A program made the position numbers and the translations under genes. Shown piece after piece: positions 1 through 8,032 of a DNA stretch of 64,000 nt. The stretch lies in contig NZ_JAOSZE010000001.1 of NCBI RefSeq assembly GCF_025630775.1, forward strand, positions 124,001 to 188,000. Reading direction: 5' to 3'. The stretch is from Actinoplanes sp. KI2. Its GTDB lineage: Bacteria; Actinomycetota; Actinomycetes; Mycobacteriales; Micromonosporaceae. Below the pieces are notes generated by a model. That model was not told where the DNA came from. It searched no databases and worked only from the letters and a program-made list of their open reading frames with translations. The first letter of the stretch is position 1. Each line of letters opens with the position of its first letter.

Positions 1-1214
1 GTTATGCGGGCTCGGCCAACCAGACCGTGACCTTGGCCGACAACGGCTCGGTGCAGATCAAGGGCAAGTGCCTCGACGTCGCGAACAACTCCGCGGCGGA
101 CGGCGCGGTCGTGCACATGTGGGACTGCTACGACTCGGTGGCGACCCAGAAGTGGAGCCTCTCCGGCGGCTCGCTGATCAACTCGAACGGTAAGTGCCTC
201 GACGTCAAGGACCGGAACACCGCGGACGGGGCGAAGCTCCAGCTGTGGACCTGCACCGGCACGTCGAACCAGAAGTGGACCTTCGGCGGGAGCACGACGC
301 CGCCGACCACCACGCCGCCGACCGGCGGTGGCGGGCCGGGCGCCAAGGCCGTCGCGCCGTACTACTACACCGGCTGGGGCAACCCGCCGAACCTGACCAC
401 GGTCACCAACGCGACCGGCGTCAAGTGGTTCACCATGGCGTTCATGCTGAACAGCGGCACCTGCGACCCGAAGTGGGACGGCAGCCGCGCGCTGGCCGGC
501 GGGCAGGACCAGGCCGCGATCAACACGATCCGGGCCAACGGCGGCGACGTGGTGGTGTCGTTCGGCGGGGCCGCCGGCCCCTGGCTCGAGCATTACTGCT
601 CGAGCGCGTCCGCGCTGGCCGCGGCCTATCAGAAGGTGATCAGTGCGTACGGCCTCAGGGCCATCGACATCGACATCGAGGGTACGCCGTACAACACCGC
701 GGCCGACCAGCAGAAGACGGTCGACGCCCTCAAGACGATCAAGGCCAACAACCCGGGCATCACCACCTACATCACGCTCGGCAGCGGCACCACCGGCCCG
801 GACAGCTCGCTGATCAACCGGGCCGCGTCGGCCGGGCTGGTGGTCGACGGCTGGGGCATCATGACCTTCGACTGGGGCAGCACCGGCAACAACCAGGGCG
901 CGCTGACCGTCCAGGCGGCCGACGGGCTGAAGAACCGGCTCAAGACCGCCTACGGGTGGTCCGACGCCGACGCGTACAAGCACGTCGGCATCTCCTCGAT
1001 GAACGGCATCACCGATGAGGGCGCGGTGGTCACCCTCGCCGACATGCAGACCATCACCGCGTACGCGCAGCAGCATGGCATCGCCCGGCTCACCTTCTGG
1101 TCGTTGAACCGCGACCGGCAGTGCTCCGGCGGCTACCCGAACGACGACACGTGCAGCGGTGTGACGCAGTCGGCGTACCAGTACACGAAGATCATCGGCG
1201 CCTACAAGGGCTGA
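1..1214 (+). CDS. Secreted chitinase (GH18) with ricin-type lectin module, 5' partial
   Basis: The reading frame is open from the left edge, so the start and signal peptide lie outside the window. The visible protein begins inside a ricin B-type beta-trefoil with two QxW-type repeats (QKWSL, QKWTF). A Thr/Pro-rich linker follows, then a GH18 catalytic domain. The GH18 core shows the SFGG substrate-binding strand and the DIDIE active-site strand, whose last Glu is the expected proton donor; the first Asp of the usual DxxDxDxE is replaced. It should hydrolyse chitin outside the cell, with the lectin binding polysaccharide. It is followed by a strong terminator and is probably monocistronic. Family identity is certain; exact chitinase specificity is inferred. 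Confidence 0.9.
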   Translation, partial: YAGSANQTVTLADNGSVQIKGKCLDVANNSAADGAVVHMWDCYDSVATQKWSLSGGSLINSNGKCLDVKDRNTADGAKLQLWTCTGTSNQKWTFGGSTTPPTTTPPTGGGGPGAKAVAPYYYTGWGNPPNLTTVTNATGVKWFTMAFMLNSGTCDPKWDGSRALAGGQDQAAINTIRANGGDVVVSFGGAAGPWLEHYCSSASALAAAYQKVISAYGLRAIDIDIEGTPYNTAADQQKTVDALKTIKANNPGITTYITLGSGTTGPDSSLINRAASAGLVVDGWGIMTFDWGSTGNNQGALTVQAADGLKNRLKTAYGWSDADAYKHVGISSMNGITDEGAVVTLADMQTITAYAQQHGIARLTFWSLNRDRQCSGGYPNDDTCSGVTQSAYQYTKIIGAYKG

Positions 1215-1227
1215 TCCGGCACCGGCC

Positions 1228-1268
1228 GGGGGCTCGCGAGCGGTGGTGGGTGCCGCTCGCGGGCCCCC
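1228..1268 (+). terminator. Intrinsic terminator after chitinase
   Basis: A 16-bp stem (1228-1243 with 1253-1268, one G-U pair) and a 9-nt loop is followed by a T-rich stretch (TCGTTTCTTGT). It lies 14 bp past the chitinase stop codon. Confidence 0.8.
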
Positions 1269-1304
1269 TCGTTTCTTGTCACACCCGTCGGGCAAGCTGA
1301 ACCC

Positions 1305-2267
1305 ATGCACGCGATCGTGATCGAAGACAAACGGCTCGTCCTGCGCGAGGTGCCCGACCCGGTGGCCGGCGAGGGCGAGGTGGTCGTCGACGTCACGGCC
1401 GCCGGGGTCAACCGCGCCGACGTGTCCCAGCGGCAGGGCTTCTATCCACCCCCGCCCGGCGCCTCGGAATATCCGGGGCTCGAGTGCGCCGGCGTGATCA
1501 GCGCGGTCGGTGCCGGGGTGAGCGGGCACCACGTCGGCGAGCGGGTGGCCGCGCTGCTGGCCGGCGGCGGTTATGCGGAGCGGGTCGCCGTGCCGGCCGG
1601 TCAGCTTCTCCCCGTGCCGACCGGCCTGTCGCTGCGGGAAGCGGCCGCCCTGCCCGAGGTCGCCTGCACGGTCTGGTCGAACGTGGTGGACCTCGCCCGC
1701 CTGCACAAGGGCGAGACGCTGCTGGTGCACGGCGGCGGCAGCGGCATCGGCACGTTCGCCATCCAGCTCGGCAAGGCGCTCGGCGCGACGGTGGTCGCCA
1801 CGGCGCGGGCGTCCAAACACGACGTTCTGGCCGGGCTCGGCGCCGACCTGGTCGTCGACTACACGACCGACGACTTCGTAGCGGCCACAAAGGACTTCAC
1901 CGGCGGCCGTGGCGCCGATGTGGTGCTCGATATCGTTGGTGCGAAATACTTGCGGCGCAACATCGAGGTGCTCGCGCCCGACGGCCGGCTCGCCATCATC
2001 GGCTTCCAGGGTGGCCGCTCGGCAGAGCTCGATCTCGGGCTGCTGATGGCCAAGCGCGGTCGCATTTCGGCGACCGGCCTGCGGGCTCGTGGGCTCGACG
2101 ACAAGGCCCGCATCGTGGCCGGCGTGCGTGGTGCGGTGTGGCCGCTGGTCGAGGCCGGCGCGATCAAGCCGATCGTGCACGACGCGCTGCCGCTCGCGGC
2201 CGCGCAGGAGGCGCACGAGCTGGTGGAGTCCAGCGAACACGTCGGCAAGGTACTGCTGCTGCCCTGA
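1305..2267 (+). CDS. NAD(P)H-quinone oxidoreductase, zinc-independent MDR family
   Basis: A 320-residue medium-chain dehydrogenase/reductase of the quinone oxidoreductase (QOR/PIG3-like) group. The N-terminal GroES-like domain contains GVNRADVSQRQG. The Rossmann domain has the nucleotide loop VHGGGSGIGTFAIQLGKALGA, followed by a basic patch that suggests NADPH. Structural zinc ligands are absent, as is normal for this branch. It should reduce quinones or other electrophiles in the cytoplasm. The length is typical and the ATG start gives the canonical MHAIVI N terminus. It sits alone between the chitinase terminator and the NlpC/P60 gene. The physiological substrate cannot be told from sequence. 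Confidence 0.9.
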   Translation: MHAIVIEDKRLVLREVPDPVAGEGEVVVDVTAAGVNRADVSQRQGFYPPPPGASEYPGLECAGVISAVGAGVSGHHVGERVAALLAGGGYAERVAVPAGQLLPVPTGLSLREAAALPEVACTVWSNVVDLARLHKGETLLVHGGGSGIGTFAIQLGKALGATVVATARASKHDVLAGLGADLVVDYTTDDFVAATKDFTGGRGADVVLDIVGAKYLRRNIEVLAPDGRLAIIGFQGGRSAELDLGLLMAKRGRISATGLRARGLDDKARIVAGVRGAVWPLVEAGAIKPIVHDALPLAAAQEAHELVESSEHVGKVLLLP

Positions 2268-2550
2268 CCCCGGGGTGCCGGTATAGGTCTGACTTATCGG
2301 CTCGGCCCGCACGAAACGTGAACGGGCACGATACGGACAGTGACACGCCCGGGATGGAGTGCCATTTCTGGAATCGACGGGCGGCTATTTACACCTCAAA
2401 ACGCATTCTTTTTCCGAAGAGGTGGGGTTGATTGTAGGAATTCGGCCCCAAAGGAATCCCGTTGTGTGTTGGCATGATCGACGGAAATGACCAGTAGTCC
2501 GGGTTCCCATTGCCGCCCATCGACGGGCGGCGCAGGCGCGGCCGAATGTT

Positions 2551-3402
2551 ATGCCGCGTCGGTGGGATTCGCGTGAGAGCCCCGGGCCGACCACGGAGGC
2601 AACGCTGCACCGTTCGTCCGCGCGCCGGGCGCTGACCGTCGGCGCTATCGTGCTGGCCGTCGTCACGCCGGCCATAGAACCTCTCGAGCAGGCCAGCGCT
2701 GCCGCGCCGCACGCCTCGTCGCACACCCCGCCGGTGGCCGACGCGGATCGCGCCGAATCGGCCCGGATCGACCCGGAGGCCGCCCTCCTGGCGCGTGCGG
2801 TGGAGGCCCAGCGGGCCTCCCGCACGATGCGGTCCACGCTCCGTACCGCGGCGGGCCGGACGGCCGGCGTCCGTCACAAGGCCACGCCCTCCACCGATCG
2901 GCCGACCCGCACCGCGCGCGCCGCCTCGGCGGATTCGCGGCGCCGGTTCGAGTCCCGCGGTGCCCGCTCGGCGCACTCGCACCCGGCCGGCCGGCATGAC
3001 GGCCGGGCCACCCGGCACGGCGGCGGAGCTCGGCATGGCACCGGTCCAGGCCGGCACCGCGAGATGCGGGCCGGGAACCTGAGCGCGGTCGTCGCCTATG
3101 CCCGATCGCAGCTCGGCAAGCGCTACCGCAGCGGCGGCGCGGGGGACGGCGGCTTCGACTGCTCCGGGCTCACGATGTCCGCGTACGCCAAGGTCGGCAT
3201 CCACCTCCCGCACTCCTCCAGCGAGCAGGCCGCCCGCGCGCGCAGCATCTCGCGTGGCGAGGCCCGGGCCGGCGATCTGGTGGTGGGCCACGGGCATGTC
3301 GGCATCTACATGGGACACGGCATGATGATCGACGCGGGTAACCATCGCACCGGAGTCGTCTATCGGGAGATGTATTCCGGATTGCGGATCGAGCGCATCT
3401 AA
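2551..3402 (+). CDS. Secreted NlpC/P60 peptidoglycan hydrolase
   Basis: The 283-residue protein has a basic N terminus and a hydrophobic segment ending near ASAA, a probable Sec signal. A long Arg/His/Ala-rich low-complexity stretch follows, then a C-terminal NlpC/P60 domain. The catalytic Cys204 lies in FDCSGL and the general-base His249 in GHGHVGIYMG, as in D-Glu-mDAP endopeptidases. It is expected to cleave stem peptides in the wall during growth. The start is the least certain part: no clear ribosome site precedes the ATG. About 280 bp of leader precedes it; no c-di-AMP (ydaO) riboswitch consensus was recognised there, although such genes often carry one in actinobacteria. Confidence 0.85.
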   Translation: MPRRWDSRESPGPTTEATLHRSSARRALTVGAIVLAVVTPAIEPLEQASAAAPHASSHTPPVADADRAESARIDPEAALLARAVEAQRASRTMRSTLRTAAGRTAGVRHKATPSTDRPTRTARAASADSRRRFESRGARSAHSHPAGRHDGRATRHGGGARHGTGPGRHREMRAGNLSAVVAYARSQLGKRYRSGGAGDGGFDCSGLTMSAYAKVGIHLPHSSSEQAARARSISRGEARAGDLVVGHGHVGIYMGHGMMIDAGNHRTGVVYREMYSGLRIERI

Positions 3403-3444
3403 ATGCATTGATCGCCGGTCCCGGGGCCGGAGATAATCGCGCTC

Positions 3445-4087
3445 ATGATTGCCGACCAATGGCCGCTGTTCGGTCTGGTGCTGCATACGCCGCGGCTGGA
3501 ATTGCGGGTGCCGGGTCTGGATGCGCTCGCCGAGTTGGCCGCGCTCGCGGCCGGCGGCGTGCACGATCCGGCCGTGCAGCCGTTCGTCGCGGAATGGACC
3601 GACGCGCCGCCGGAGCGAGTCGCCGCGAGCGTGCTGCAGTGGCAGTGGTCCGCCTGGGCCGGGTGGCGTACCGAGAATTGGTCGTTGAATTTCGTGGCGA
3701 TCGCGGACGGCCGGGGTGGTCGGCACCCAGGGCCTGGAGGCGACCTCGTTCGCCACGCTGCGCGAGGTCGGCACGGGCTCCTGGCTGGGCCGTGCCGAGC
3801 AGGGCCGTGGCATCGGCACCGAGATGCGGGCGGCCGTCCTCGAACTGGCGTTCACCGGGCTGGGCGCGCGGTTTGCCACGTCGGAGGCTTTCGAGGACAA
3901 CCATGCCTCGTATGCGGTCTCCCGGAAGCTCGGCTACGCCGACGACGGCATCTCGCGGCACGTGATCCGCGGCACCCCGATGATCGGCCGGCGCCTGCGA
4001 CTCGACCGGGGGGCGTGGGCGAAGGCGCGCGCCGTCCCGGTGCGGATCGAGGGTCTTGAGCCCTGTCTGCCGATGTTCGGCCTCTGA
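3445..4087 (+). pseudogene. GNAT-family N-acetyltransferase, frameshifted
   Basis: Two overlapping frames together make one GNAT acetyltransferase of about 213 residues. The first (from 3445) gives the N-terminal half ending at SLNFVAIADGR. The second (from about 3716) resumes with VVGTQGLEATSF and contains the acetyl-CoA loop QGRGIGTEMR and the end of the fold. The break falls in a GGGG run near 3713-3716, where removing one G restores a continuous protein. This is either a real frameshift or a sequencing error. The family normally N-acetylates ribosomal or small-molecule amines; the substrate is unknown here. Neighbours suggest no pathway. Confidence 0.75.
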
Positions 4088-4113
4088 CAGCGCGGGGAAG
4101 ACCCCACACAGCA

Positions 4114-4144
4114 GTCGGCACCCGCCTCCAAAGCGAGTGCCGAC
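4114..4144 (+). terminator. Hairpin downstream of GNAT gene
   Basis: GTCGGCAC (4114-4121) pairs with GTGCCGAC (4137-4144), and CGC/GCG pairs inside. No U-tract follows, as is common for actinobacterial terminators, so termination is only probable. Confidence 0.45.
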
Positions 4145-4366
4145 TTGCGTGATCGCCACCAGGCGCGGGGATCTCTGCCGCACACACCCGGTCGGATGTC
4201 AGACAGAAGCATGGCCCCGTACCCCGGCACCCGCCCGCACGCGCTGTGCGGCTACCCGGACGGGTGACGGCGGGGGTATCCGCTGGCGATCATCCCGAGC
4301 GGTTACGCTCGGCATGGTTTGGGAATGCGGAGAAGGTTTTCCACCATCTCGCCGGAGGACACCGTT

Positions 4367-4897
4367 ATGAGTCTCGACCGCCCGGTTCACCCGGATCCGT
4401 ACGATCTACTTCCCCCGGTCCCGTCGTTCACGGTGACCAGCTCGGACATGACCGACGGACAGCAGCTCGACGACATGTTCACCCACCCCAGCGTGGGCGG
4501 TAAGAACGTCTCACCCCAGCTCGCCTGGTCCGGCTTCCCGGCCGAGACGCGCGGCTTCGTGGTGACCTGCTTCGACCCCGACGCCCCGACCGGCAGCGGG
4601 TTCTGGCACTGGGTCCTGGTCAACCTGCCGGCCGGCGTGACCGAGCTCGAGCGCGGCGTCGACCCGCTGCCCGGCGGTGCGTTCTGCGTCCGGAACGACT
4701 ACGGCGAGCGCAACTACGGCGGTTCCGCGCCGCCGCCGGCCGACCGGCCGCACCGGTACATCTTCGCGGTGCACGCGCTCGACGTCGACAAGATCGAGGT
4801 CAGCCCGGACGCCTCCCCGGCGTACGTCGGGTTCAACCTGGCCTTCCACACCCTGGCCCGGGCCACCATCCGCCCGACCTATCAGGTCCGCGGCTGA
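4367..4897 (+). CDS. YbhB/YbcL-family (PEBP, Raf-kinase-inhibitor-like) protein
   Basis: The ATG at 4367 is preceded by GGAGGA at a good distance, giving 176 residues. The phosphatidylethanolamine-binding-protein fold is clear: NVSPQLAWSGFP, the CFDPDAPTGSGFWHWVL strand with the DPDAP anion-binding motif, and the late PHRYIFAVHALD strand. Bacterial members are small cytoplasmic proteins of unclear function, probably binding an anionic ligand. It is transcribed alone and ends at a bidirectional terminator. The family call is firm; function is unknown. Confidence 0.9.
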   Translation: MSLDRPVHPDPYDLLPPVPSFTVTSSDMTDGQQLDDMFTHPSVGGKNVSPQLAWSGFPAETRGFVVTCFDPDAPTGSGFWHWVLVNLPAGVTELERGVDPLPGGAFCVRNDYGERNYGGSAPPPADRPHRYIFAVHALDVDKIEVSPDASPAYVGFNLAFHTLARATIRPTYQVRG

Positions 4898-4911
4898 CAG
4901 CGCGCACGACA

Positions 4912-4939
4912 AAGGCCGCCGGGTTCGCCCGGCGGCCTT
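4912..4939. terminator. Bidirectional terminator
   Basis: A perfect 12-bp stem AAGGCCGCCGGG/CCCGGCGGCCTT closes a TTCG tetraloop, with A and T flanks. It sits between two convergent genes (YbhB-like and methyltransferase) and can serve both. Confidence 0.85.
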
Positions 4940-4983
4940 GCGTATCGTGTCCCGTGCCGCTTTGTCCGTGGAGTAGGTCGTCG

Positions 4984-5697
4984 TCAGCGCGGGGTGCGTG
5001 CCACCACGAAGACGGACTGGCCGAACGGCGGCTTCACCACCTGCTCGGCGAACTTGGTCACCGGGAGCACGAGCGAGTCGTACACCTTGACCATCGGGCC
5101 CTCCTTCGGCGCCAGCTTGAAGATGCTGGTGGCGCCGTAGTACCCGATGAGGCCGAGCGCGTTGGCGTAGTGCAGCTTCTCGATCTCGAGACCGGCCTCG
5201 CTCATCGCGGCGCGCATCGACTTCTTGGTGTAGCGCCGGATGTGGCCGGTGGCGACGTCGACCTGGCTCATCGCGAACATGAAGGCCGGCACGATCAGGA
5301 TGACCCGGCCACCCGGGCGGACCAGCTCGGCCATGCTGCGCAGCGCGCCGACGTGGTCCTCGATGTGCTCGAGCACGTTGTACGAGACGGCGGCGCTGTA
5401 CTCGCCGTTCGCGTCGGCCGCGGGCAGCAGCATCTCGCGAACGTCGATGTTCGGATAGCTGGCCATGCGCTCCTTGAGCTGCACGAGCCGGTCGGGGTCG
5501 GCTTCGGTCGCCGTGAACCGCGGAAGGTGCTCAGCCCACTCGATCGCGTAGTCGCCGAGACCGCTGCCGATCTCGATCGGGTTGTCTCCCAGGTACGGGA
5601 GCGCGAGCTCGACGAACCACCGGCGGTGGTTCACGGCCGTGGCAAGGCCCTCGAGCACTTCGGACTGGATCCGCTGGTCTCCAGTGATGTCTGCCAT
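4984..5697 (-). CDS. Class I SAM-dependent methyltransferase
   Basis: A 237-residue Rossmann-type methyltransferase. Motif I reads PIEIGSGLGDY, the acidic end of strand 2 is ATEADPD, and motif IV is SYNVLEHIEDH. The start was placed at the ATG encoding MADITGDQ because GAGGGAA lies about 9 bp upstream; a longer open frame upstream has no coding character. Such proteins methylate small molecules or lipids. It is divergent from a membrane glycosyltransferase gene (267 bp apart), so a role in modifying an envelope glycan or lipid is possible but inferred. Substrate unknown. Confidence 0.85.
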   Translation of the reverse strand: MADITGDQRIQSEVLEGLATAVNHRRWFVELALPYLGDNPIEIGSGLGDYAIEWAEHLPRFTATEADPDRLVQLKERMASYPNIDVREMLLPAADANGEYSAAVSYNVLEHIEDHVGALRSMAELVRPGGRVILIVPAFMFAMSQVDVATGHIRRYTKKSMRAAMSEAGLEIEKLHYANALGLIGYYGATSIFKLAPKEGPMVKVYDSLVLPVTKFAEQVVKPPFGQSVFVVARTPR

Positions 5698-5964
5698 AAG
5701 TAAGGTTCCCTCGTCTTGCCGGATCGAAGCTGACAGCGGGACCGAACGAGTTAACCATCCGAGACCCGAATCCGAAAGTTGAGCGGCCCCCGGCCACGCA
5801 TTATTTGCCTGATTGAGACATAGGCGGTCGGGGTACACGGGGAGGTTGGCGAGCATGTCGGGCCGACCTGCGGATGCCCGGAATACAACGTTCATATCGG
5901 CTCGATCACGCATGGCCCGCTCGACACAACAACGTTACCAACCTCGGTTAGGCTCGCCGATGCT

Positions 5965-7950
5965 ATGACGATTACGGGTATTGACTCGACAGGCCAGTCG
6001 GCCGGCGGCAACGTTCTGCCGCCCCGTCAAGTGACCGACCCCGAGGATCTGGACGCCGAGCTGCGGGCCCTGGATGCGGGTGTCGACACGGTCGCGCCGG
6101 TCTCTCCCGTACCCGATGTCGAGGCCGCCCCTGAGCAGCAGGAGAAGGTCGGCCGCCGGCTGCGGGTGTGGCGCCGGCTCAACTGGCGGGACGTTCTTGC
6201 AACAGTGACTTTCGTCGCTGTAGCGCTCTACGTCACATCCTCGCTATGGCTCAATCCTGATCATGGTTCGGCCACCGACCCGCAGGATCAGGCTTTCTTT
6301 GAGTGGATGCTTGCGCACGGAGCGAGAGTCATCTCCGACGGCGCCTATCCGTTCTTCTCGGATCGCATGAATTACCCCGATGGGGTGAACATGATGGCCA
6401 ACACCTCGGTGTTGGCCGTTTCACTGCCGCTGACTCCGGTGACCCTGTTGTTCGGGCCACATGTGGCGTTCAACGTATTTCTCACTCTCGCGTTGTCGCT
6501 CACCGGTATCTCGTGGTATTTCGTGCTGTCCCGGCAGTTCGTGCGTTCTCGGCTCGCCGCTTGGGTGGGCGCTCTGTTCTGCACATTCGCACCGAGCATG
6601 GTGTCGCACGCCGGCGGCCACCCGAACATCGTCTCGCAATTCCTGGTCCCGCTGATCATCTGGCGCACGCTGCGGCTCCGCGAGGGACGTGCCCTGCGCA
6701 ACGGGCTGATCCTGGCCGGCCTGCTGGTCTGGCAGGCCTTCATCAACCTCGAGATCCTGTTCATGACCGCGGTCGGCCTGGGCGTCTTCTGCGCCATCAT
6801 GGCGGTGGTCCGGCGCAAGCGGCACCGCGGTGAGGCGCGCGTTTTCCTGCGCGGTCTACTGGTCACGGCGACAGTGGCCGTTGCGGTACTCGCCTATCCG
6901 CTGTCCGTTCAGTTTTTCGGGCCGCAGAGCTATCACGGGCTGCCGCAGTTCGTCCGTAACTTCGGGGCCGACCTCGGCTCGTTCACCGCATATTCCACCC
7001 GGTCGGTCGCCGGTAACTCGGCGGTCGCCGAGCGGCTGGCCCAGAATGTGCAGGAGGAGAACGCGTTCTTCGGCTGGGGCCTGGTCATTCTGTTCTTCGG
7101 CCTGATCGTCTGGATGCGTCGCCGGGCGGTCGTTGTCGCACTCGGGATCGTGGCCCTGCTGTACGCCGCGATGTCCCTCGGGCCGCGAATTTTCGTCAAT
7201 GGGATCAACACCGGTGTTCCGGGCATCTGGGCGGTATTGCACAGCGTCCCGGTGCTGAACTCCGCCGTGCCGACCCGCTGGGCCATGGCCATCGCGCCGG
7301 TCGTCGGCATCCTGCTCGCGCTCGGCGTGCAGCGGGCCGGCGAGCTGATGAAGGCGCAGCCGTCCGCCCGCGGCCCGGTCCGGCTCGCGATGATCACGGC
7401 GGTGGCCATGGCGCTGGTTCCGCTGGCGCCCACCCCGGTCAGGACCGCGCCGCTCACGCCGACCCCGGCCTTCATCTCGTCCGGCGAGTGGAAGAAGTAC
7501 GTCGACGACGACCACACCGTGGTCACCCTGCCGCTGCCGGATTCGAGCTACTCCGACCCGCTGCGGTGGAGCGCCGCCACGGGCCAGGACATGCGGATCG
7601 CCGGGGCGTACGCACTGCTGCCCGCCCAGAACCCGCTGAACCCGAACGACCACACGGCGATCTTCGAGCCGCCGTGGCGGCCGACCAGCGGGCTGATGGC
7701 ATCGATCAAGAAGGGCAACCCGATCCCGGAGATCACCGACACGCGCCGGGAGATGACCCTCGCCGATCTCCGGTACTGGAAGGCCGGCGTGATCATGATG
7801 ACGCCCCAGGTCCGCGACATCGAGATGCTGCGCATGATGAGCGATCTGCTGGGCTTCGAGCCGACGTGGAACGGTGGCGCCTGGGTCTGGGACGTGCGCA
7901 GCCTGGTGGACGACCCGAACACCGTGCTCACCGGCCCCGACATCTCCTGA
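5965..7950 (+). CDS. Multi-pass membrane glycosyltransferase (GT-C-like)
   Basis: The 661-residue protein has a cytoplasmic Pro/acidic N terminus of about 75 residues, then some 10-11 hydrophobic segments and a soluble extracellular C-terminal part of about 170 residues. The first extracytoplasmic loop carries acidic residues (DPQDQAFF, with a following SDGAYPFFSDRMNYPDG), the position where GT-C enzymes keep their catalytic Asp. It probably transfers a sugar from a polyprenyl-phosphate donor onto an envelope glycan. TAGGCT 10 bp before the ATG could be a -10 element for a nearly leaderless transcript. An MptB-like gene follows 82 bp downstream on the same strand. Acceptor unknown. Confidence 0.75.
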   Translation: MTITGIDSTGQSAGGNVLPPRQVTDPEDLDAELRALDAGVDTVAPVSPVPDVEAAPEQQEKVGRRLRVWRRLNWRDVLATVTFVAVALYVTSSLWLNPDHGSATDPQDQAFFEWMLAHGARVISDGAYPFFSDRMNYPDGVNMMANTSVLAVSLPLTPVTLLFGPHVAFNVFLTLALSLTGISWYFVLSRQFVRSRLAAWVGALFCTFAPSMVSHAGGHPNIVSQFLVPLIIWRTLRLREGRALRNGLILAGLLVWQAFINLEILFMTAVGLGVFCAIMAVVRRKRHRGEARVFLRGLLVTATVAVAVLAYPLSVQFFGPQSYHGLPQFVRNFGADLGSFTAYSTRSVAGNSAVAERLAQNVQEENAFFGWGLVILFFGLIVWMRRRAVVVALGIVALLYAAMSLGPRIFVNGINTGVPGIWAVLHSVPVLNSAVPTRWAMAIAPVVGILLALGVQRAGELMKAQPSARGPVRLAMITAVAMALVPLAPTPVRTAPLTPTPAFISSGEWKKYVDDDHTVVTLPLPDSSYSDPLRWSAATGQDMRIAGAYALLPAQNPLNPNDHTAIFEPPWRPTSGLMASIKKGNPIPEITDTRREMTLADLRYWKAGVIMMTPQVRDIEMLRMMSDLLGFEPTWNGGAWVWDVRSLVDDPNTVLTGPDIS

Positions 7951-8032
7951 GTGGGGTGGCGGTCGCCGGACCGCCCCCTGGCGTTTCCCCCATCCCGGCC
8001 TCCCGGACACCTAGGTTCGTGAGCATCGGTGG

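Noticed and set aside
2268..2550. c-di-AMP (ydaO) riboswitch before the NlpC/P60 gene
   Set aside because: Such genes often carry one, but I could not find its conserved core here; absence is not proven without a covariance search.
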